DNA of 64,000 nt from JANRKF01 sp964519595 (GTDB lineage Bacteria; Pseudomonadota; Alphaproteobacteria; Rickettsiales; SXRF01), in NCBI GenBank assembly GCA_964519595.1, contig CAZFJN010000002.1:25172-89171 (forward strand). The letters run 5' to 3'. Below, piece after piece: positions 59,787 to 64,000 of the stretch. The translations under genes and the position numbers were made by a program. Position 1 is the first letter of the stretch; each line of letters opens with the position of its first letter. Under the pieces are notes generated by a model, which had not been told where the DNA came from, did no database searches, and saw nothing but the letters and a program-made list of their open reading frames with translations.

Positions 59787-60416
59787 TCAGCGCAGATAGC
59801 GAACATCTATATTGAAATTGCCGCTATAATTTCCGGCGGCGGCGCTGCCTGGAATATCAAGCGTACCGCCGATTTTAATTCTGGCATGTCCCTGTGCATC
59901 AAGTGTAACCGCGCCACTTGCCATGGTCAGGTGGCTGACAGTCGCTTGCGCTGAGCCTTTTCCTCCATTTAAAGTAACACGATCAGGTAAAAATATAGTT
60001 ACCATTTCACCAGGATGTCCGGAAATGTCGAACTCCGCCGCGCCAAATGAGCCGCGGTTAAGCAGCGATATAGCGCCGCGCACAGTACGCGCTCCGCCTG
60101 GGCTGATGATAATGCTGCCGCCGGAAACATCGCTGGCAAATGTTCCAAATTCCATCGCCTGAAGCTGGCGAACGTTAATAGGGCGGCGCTTTTCCGAAAC
60201 CGTAACCGGCTCGGCAACAACAGGAGCTTCCGGCGCTGGTTTAGTCGCATCAGGCGCGGCAGGAGCTGCCACCGTTGCAGGATCAGCAACGCCTGCAACA
60301 TTGCCCTCAGCCAGCGCCAGATTAGAAAATAACACAGCGAACAATAAGGCAAATAATGAGCAAATAAAATTATTTGCAGAAAAGCCGAAAAAAACTGTTG
60401 AATTATTTTGTGACAT
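59787..60416 (-). CDS. DUF4402-family secreted protein, paralogue
   Basis: A 209-residue protein with signal peptide (FALLFAVLFSNLALA), an Ala/Pro linker and one DUF4402 domain ending GGTLDIPGSAAAGNYSGNF. The last motif is shared with the neighbour (GGTLNVPANAAAGIYS). Same strand, about 58 bases apart, so they may be co-transcribed. Function unknown. Confidence 0.85.
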   Translation of the reverse strand: MSQNNSTVFFGFSANNFICSLFALLFAVLFSNLALAEGNVAGVADPATVAAPAAPDATKPAPEAPVVAEPVTVSEKRRPINVRQLQAMEFGTFASDVSGGSIIISPGGARTVRGAISLLNRGSFGAAEFDISGHPGEMVTIFLPDRVTLNGGKGSAQATVSHLTMASGAVTLDAQGHARIKIGGTLDIPGSAAAGNYSGNFNIDVRYLR

Positions 60417-60511
60417 TGTATGTTTTAAAATTATATGTTTTAAAGCTGTATTATCAAATAAGCTGATAATATAGTTAATAGCCTACGATTTTACCAGTAG
60501 CAATATATAAA

Positions 60512-60588
60512 GTGTCCGTAGCTCAGCTGGATAGAGCAACAGCCTTCTAAGCTGTAGGTCGTGAGTTCGAATCTCGCCGGACACGCCA
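60512..60588 (+). tRNA. tRNA-Arg (anticodon TCT)
   Basis: A complete 77-nt cloverleaf with encoded CCA: acceptor GTGTCCG / CGGACAC, D-arm GCTCAGCTGGATAGAGC, anticodon stem ACAGC / GCTGT around CTTCTAA (anticodon TCT), T-arm GTGAG TTCGAAT CTCGC. It reads AGA codons (and AGG by wobble). It stands alone between a DUF4402 gene and the phosphohexomutase, with no other tRNA near. Confidence 0.97.
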
Positions 60589-60623
60589 TTTTTCAATTTG
60601 TGTTGTAGAGTATAGATTATCAA

Positions 60624-62090
60624 CTAATCAATTTTGAGGTTAATTCCGCTTTTTTGCAGTTGGTTGGTTAGCTGGTTCTTAAGTTTTTCCAGATTTTGTT
60701 TTGTTTCTGCTTCGCATCTGGCGACCAGCAAGGCTTGTGTGTTTGATGCTCTTAGCAACCACCATCCTTCATTGGTTGTGACTCTTACTCCGTCTATGTC
60801 GCTGAAAGCATGGTTTTCCTGTTGCAGGCGGTTTTTTACTTCTTTTATTATTTCATTTTTGCGGTTTTCCGGGCATGGAAAGCGCAGTTCCGGCGTGCTT
60901 ATTCTTTGTGGAAGCTGCGCTTTTAAGGCGGATAGTTTTATGTTTCCTTTTGCCAGCAGATCAAGCAGGCGGATTGCGGCGTATAAACCGTCATCAAAGC
61001 CAAGATATTTATCAGCGAAGAATATATGTCCGCTCATTTCTCCGGCGAGCAATGCGCCGCTTTCCGCCATTTTTGCTTTTATCAGCGAATGTCCGGTTTT
61101 CCACATAACAGCGTTGCCGCCGAGTCTGGTAATTTCTTCAAACAAAGCGCCGGAAGCTTTTACATCAGCGATTATTGTTGCGCCGGGTTTTTCGCGCAGC
61201 AGATCAGCGGCGTAGAGCATCAGCAATTGATCTCCCCAGATGATTTCTCCTTCATCATCAACTATTCCGATGCGGTCGCCATCGCCGTCGAAGGCAATGC
61301 CTAAATCACAATTTTGTGCTTTGACGACATCAATAAGCTGGTGGAGATTTTCCGGAATTGTCGGATCAGGATGATGAGCGGGAAAATTTCCATCAATTGT
61401 CGCATTGATAGGAAAATGCACGCCGGGAAGTTTGTTGCATAATTCGCTCATTATTTCGCCAGTTGCGCCGTTTCCAGCGTCCCAGGCAACGCTCAGCGGG
61501 CGTTTCGCGCTATAAGCCGCCAGCAGGATGTTTAAATATTCCTCTTTAATATCGAGTGTTGAATATTCGCCTTTTTCTGTAGTGGTTTTTTCTTCGCTAG
61601 TTTTTTCTTCGGCAGTTTTTAACAGCTCAGGAGATTCATTGATTTTATCAAGAGCATTTATTTTATCACGCAATGACAAAATATCTGCGCCGTAAAAGGC
61701 TTTGCCGGAGAGCATGAATTTCATGCCGTTATGATCTGGCGGATTATGTGAGCCGGTAAGCATTATGCCGCCGTGCATCTGGCGGCTTATTGAGGTGTAA
61801 TAAAGCATAGGAGTTGGCGCAATTCCTATGTCGACAACATTAACGCCAGCGTTTCTTATTCCCTCTGATAAAGACTCAGCCAGAACAGGAGAGCTTAGTC
61901 GTCCATCTCTGGCGATTGCGATAGAAGGAATTTCATTGCTGGTTGTGTTTGCAGAGCAATTGTCTTTTACTCTCTGTGCGAATTGGCGGGCGATTTTATG
62001 AACTACGTCCGGGCTGAAATTCTCATCAACAATACCGCGTATATCATATTCACGAAAAATCGAAGGATCAATTTTGCCATTATTATTCAT
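60624..62090 (-). CDS. Phosphomannomutase / phosphoglucomutase
   Basis: A 488-residue alpha-D-phosphohexomutase. The phosphoserine loop is MLTGSHNPPDHNGMKF near residue 107, the Mg-binding DGDGDRIG near 269, and the GEMSGHIFFADKYLGFDDG sugar loop near 352. Such enzymes feed GDP-mannose or glucose-1-P into surface polysaccharide. A Lys/Glu/Thr in-frame repeat (KTAEEKTSEEKTTTEK) occurs at about residues 158-175. It follows motE on the same strand after 45 bases. Confidence 0.93.
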   Translation of the reverse strand: MNNNGKIDPSIFREYDIRGIVDENFSPDVVHKIARQFAQRVKDNCSANTTSNEIPSIAIARDGRLSSPVLAESLSEGIRNAGVNVVDIGIAPTPMLYYTSISRQMHGGIMLTGSHNPPDHNGMKFMLSGKAFYGADILSLRDKINALDKINESPELLKTAEEKTSEEKTTTEKGEYSTLDIKEEYLNILLAAYSAKRPLSVAWDAGNGATGEIMSELCNKLPGVHFPINATIDGNFPAHHPDPTIPENLHQLIDVVKAQNCDLGIAFDGDGDRIGIVDDEGEIIWGDQLLMLYAADLLREKPGATIIADVKASGALFEEITRLGGNAVMWKTGHSLIKAKMAESGALLAGEMSGHIFFADKYLGFDDGLYAAIRLLDLLAKGNIKLSALKAQLPQRISTPELRFPCPENRKNEIIKEVKNRLQQENHAFSDIDGVRVTTNEGWWLLRASNTQALLVARCEAETKQNLEKLKNQLTNQLQKSGINLKID

Positions 62091-62135
62091 AAGCTATTAT
62101 TCACAAACTATTATTTATCAACTATTATTTATCAA

Positions 62136-62999
62136 CTATTTTTTAGCGGCAGTTTCTTGAGGAGATGAGTTGCCGTTATCAGCGGCAGAATTTTCTGAGC
62201 TGGTTCTGAGGCGGCGCTGCTCGGCAAGATCAACAGTGAGCATTTTGGCGCGCCGTGGATCCATAGCGGCAAGAACAGGCGCAACTTTTTTTTCCGACAT
62301 TCTGTCAACAATCAGCAGCAGAATAGGGCGTTCCAGCTCATTAAAAATTCTTGCCGCGTCAGCAGGTTTCATATTTTCGTATATTTTTACCAGGCTGGCG
62401 ATTTCAGCATCTTCAATTTTATTATACTCGGCAAGAGCAGCGGCGACGGCTTTTTTTAGCGATTCAACCTGAGCGATTTTTTCATCAATGCGTTGCTCGG
62501 TTGCGCCAAGAGCAGCTTCTTTTATTTGCAGATTAGATTCCCAGACGGCAAGTTCTTCGCGGCGTTTAGAGAGTTTTTGCAGCAGCTCAAGCTCAACTGC
62601 GCTGAAGCGGCGGTCGGCAATATCGCCTAAAGTGGTGGAGACATTAGGGTTGGCATTTTTGTCTGCTTCTTTTTCCGCGCCTTCGCCATGTTCTTCTTTT
62701 TTAGCATCATCTTTTTCGCCTTCCTTGGCGTTTTCATCTTTTTTATCTTCTTCTTTTTTTCCGTCTTCTTTTTTAGTTTCTTTTCCGTCTTCTTTTTTAG
62801 TTTCGTCTTTTTTAGCTTCGTCCTTGCTGTGTTCTTTGGCTTTTTCTTCTGGCTTATCTTCAGTTTTAGCTTCTACATTGGCAACTAGCAAAGATTCGGA
62901 AAGATTCTGGCCGCCGCTTATAACATCTATTATTTTCACGGCAAGCAACAGGCAGGCAACGGTAATGGTCAGTGGAATTATTCGCAAACGCCGCTTCAT
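62136..62999 (-). CDS. motE: Flagellar motor stator-associated protein MotE (MgtE N-like)
   Basis: A 287-residue bitopic protein. One N-terminal membrane segment is followed by a long Lys/Glu/Asp-rich periplasmic spacer (residues about 48-115), a coiled coil (KLSKRREELAVWESNLQIKE) and the MgtE N-like domain (YENMKPADAARIFNELERPI, AAMDPRRAKMLTVDLA). MotE links MotC in alphaproteobacterial flagella. The charged spacer has KKED tandem repeats. It is transcribed after DUF6468 and probable fliM. Confidence 0.9.
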   Translation of the reverse strand: MKRRLRIIPLTITVACLLLAVKIIDVISGGQNLSESLLVANVEAKTEDKPEEKAKEHSKDEAKKDETKKEDGKETKKEDGKKEEDKKDENAKEGEKDDAKKEEHGEGAEKEADKNANPNVSTTLGDIADRRFSAVELELLQKLSKRREELAVWESNLQIKEAALGATEQRIDEKIAQVESLKKAVAAALAEYNKIEDAEIASLVKIYENMKPADAARIFNELERPILLLIVDRMSEKKVAPVLAAMDPRRAKMLTVDLAEQRRLRTSSENSAADNGNSSPQETAAKK

Positions 63000-63098
63000 A
63001 TTTATTCCTTTTATGCCGTTGTCTTTTTACTTATCTGATTTTATTTGATTTTTATCTGCTTATTTTTATCTGATTTTTCTGCGCTTTACAGTAATTGA

Positions 63099-63851
63099 TT
63101 AACCGCGGCTATTGCGGATTAAATCAATAAGTTCCTGTTCTGCGCGTGATCTTGATGAGGAGTTATTTCCGGCTGTTGCCATGGCGCTGCTTTTATGTTC
63201 AAAGTCAGCAGGCTGATTTTTGCGGCTTACCACTTTTTCAACCATTGCTTCCAGAGAGGAAATATTGCGCTTTGTGGATTGTTTGTGCGATTGTTTATTA
63301 TGATTATGATTATGGTTATGATTACGGTCAATTTGTTGCCGAGAATTCGTTGCGCCTGATTCATGATATTCATCTATTGTTTGTGCGATTTCCTGTGCAA
63401 TATGCAGCTCTTTTATATTATTTACTGACATTGCAGCAGTTGTGGTTTTTGTTTCCGATTCCGGCCGCAGAGATGCCGCCTCAGGAGCAAGAGAGCTTTC
63501 CTGCAGAGCTTTGTTGCGCGCGCGGCTGACGGCAAGTCCGGCATCAAGCTGATTGGAAAGGCGCGTGGCTTTTTCTATCGCATATGACAAATCATCCAGA
63601 AGGTAATTGGCTTTTTCAATTCGCATTTGAATATTATCGCCAATTTTTTTGCTGGCAGTTTGCATGGCGACGATAGTTTCTGAGGCCTTAATAGTCGAAT
63701 CATCAAAATGCTTAAGCAAAGAGGCGAATTCACTTTTGCTGTTTTGCAGAGTTTGAATTCTGCGGTTGAGCAGATAACAATAGCAGACAGTTGCGATCAG
63801 CAAGCCGATCAGCAGCGTATTCAGCAAAAGATTAGCAACAAGGCTGGTCAT
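63099..63851 (-). CDS. DUF6468-family flagellar-cluster protein
   Basis: A 250-residue protein with an N-terminal membrane helix (LLLNTLLIGLLIATVCYCYL) followed by a coiled-coil region (LQNSKSEFASLLKHFDDSTI) and a disordered C-terminus with NHNHNHNHN repeats. The family is found in alphaproteobacterial flagellar operons between fliM/fliL and motE and has no established role. Here it lies between probable fliM and motE, in the same order. Confidence 0.8.
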   Translation of the reverse strand: MTSLVANLLLNTLLIGLLIATVCYCYLLNRRIQTLQNSKSEFASLLKHFDDSTIKASETIVAMQTASKKIGDNIQMRIEKANYLLDDLSYAIEKATRLSNQLDAGLAVSRARNKALQESSLAPEAASLRPESETKTTTAAMSVNNIKELHIAQEIAQTIDEYHESGATNSRQQIDRNHNHNHNHNKQSHKQSTKRNISSLEAMVEKVVSRKNQPADFEHKSSAMATAGNNSSSRSRAEQELIDLIRNSRG

Positions 63852-63905
63852 GCTACGAGCTTATTGGTTTTTATTTATTTGTTGTATTTGTTGTATTTAT
63901 TTTAT

Positions 63906-64000
63906 TTATTTAGATTTGCGCTTTATATCATCAAGTAATGATATTGCTATATTATCGCCAACTTTTCCTAATATGCCAGTAGTAATTGGAATTCCGCCGC
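63906..64000 (-). CDS. fliM: Flagellar motor switch protein FliM, C-terminal end (partial)
   Basis: Only the last 31 codons are in the window (stop at 63906). The reverse-strand translation ends with GIPITTGILGKVGDNIAI and a basic DDIKRKSK, which matches the closing GxPxxxGxxGxxGxxxAI segment of FliM. The identity also rests on the DUF6468 and motE neighbours. FliN-like or FliM cannot be separated with certainty from so short a piece. Confidence 0.55.
   Translation of the reverse strand, partial: GGIPITTGILGKVGDNIAISLLDDIKRKSK

Noticed and set aside
62488..63048. Forward ORF of 186 codons over motE
   Set aside because: It is antisense to motE; its Ser/Phe-rich product reflects the Lys/Glu-rich coding strand.

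Overview
The window is from an alphaproteobacterium of moderate to low GC. The evidence is a polyhydroxybutyrate cluster with PhaR, a PopZ-like pole organiser, flgF-flgG-flgA-flgH order, a DUF6468/MotE/FliM flagellar block, a PAS_5-type protein, ccmAB divergent from acnA, and a GTA/prophage-type terminase. Separate virB8-virB9 genes, a VirB7-like lipoprotein and a long type-2 IleS recall Rickettsiales and their deep-branching relatives. NadA, IlvD, ThiD, a MetC-like enzyme, flagella and an exosortase argue against a reduced obligate parasite. The order-level assignment is inference.

Layout: 0-3.4 kb holds an envelope protein and oligoendopeptidase F. 3.4-8.1 kb is the PHB cluster (phaR, a small partner gene, short phaC, phaA, an inserted four-helix-bundle cassette, phaB). 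8.3-13.5 kb holds an AbrB-like protein, ccmB-ccmA, aconitase and small unknowns. 13.6-17.5 kb holds tmk, rlpA and unknowns. 17.6 kb encodes a small protein with an exosortase-type C-terminus. 18-21.6 kb is flgH-flgA-flgG-flgF (reverse) behind a candidate sigma-54 promoter. 21.7-30.5 kb holds thiD, an exosortase-like protein, uvrA, a GST, a glycosyltransferase with a tiny lipoprotein, and a hydrolase. 30.6-32.8 kb is an unknown operon next to a MITE. 33-33.8 kb encodes twin Flp pilins with a conserved leader. 33.8-37.5 kb holds nadA, gpsA, virB9 and virB8. 37.6-42.4 kb is ccmDEFGHI, followed by hfq, malonyl-CoA decarboxylase, a polytopic membrane protein, a MetC-like enzyme and a PAS protein. 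48-55.8 kb holds ileS, tolC, popZ and ilvD. 55.9-58.6 kb is an isolated terminase island. 58.6-59.2 kb is a 118-bp tandem array. 59.2-64 kb holds two DUF4402 proteins, tRNA-Arg(TCT), a phosphohexomutase, motE, DUF6468 and the end of a probable fliM.

Two features run through the whole window. First, there are many short repeats: a 166-bp palindromic MITE in three copies, long hairpins, tandem arrays, and low-complexity repeats that continue in frame into coding regions (PepF, CcmE, CcmF, CcmH, IleS, PopZ and others). Second, each of the three 100-N gaps is flanked by an exact 55-nt duplication, which marks an assembly join. Collapsing the duplication restores one uninterrupted ccmF reading frame.

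Functionally, the ccm genes (split over two loci) serve cytochrome c maturation. The pha genes form a complete acetyl-CoA to PHB route. The flagellar, PopZ and Flp genes point to a motile, polar, surface-attaching cell. No protein was checked against a database; all names rest on motif recognition.
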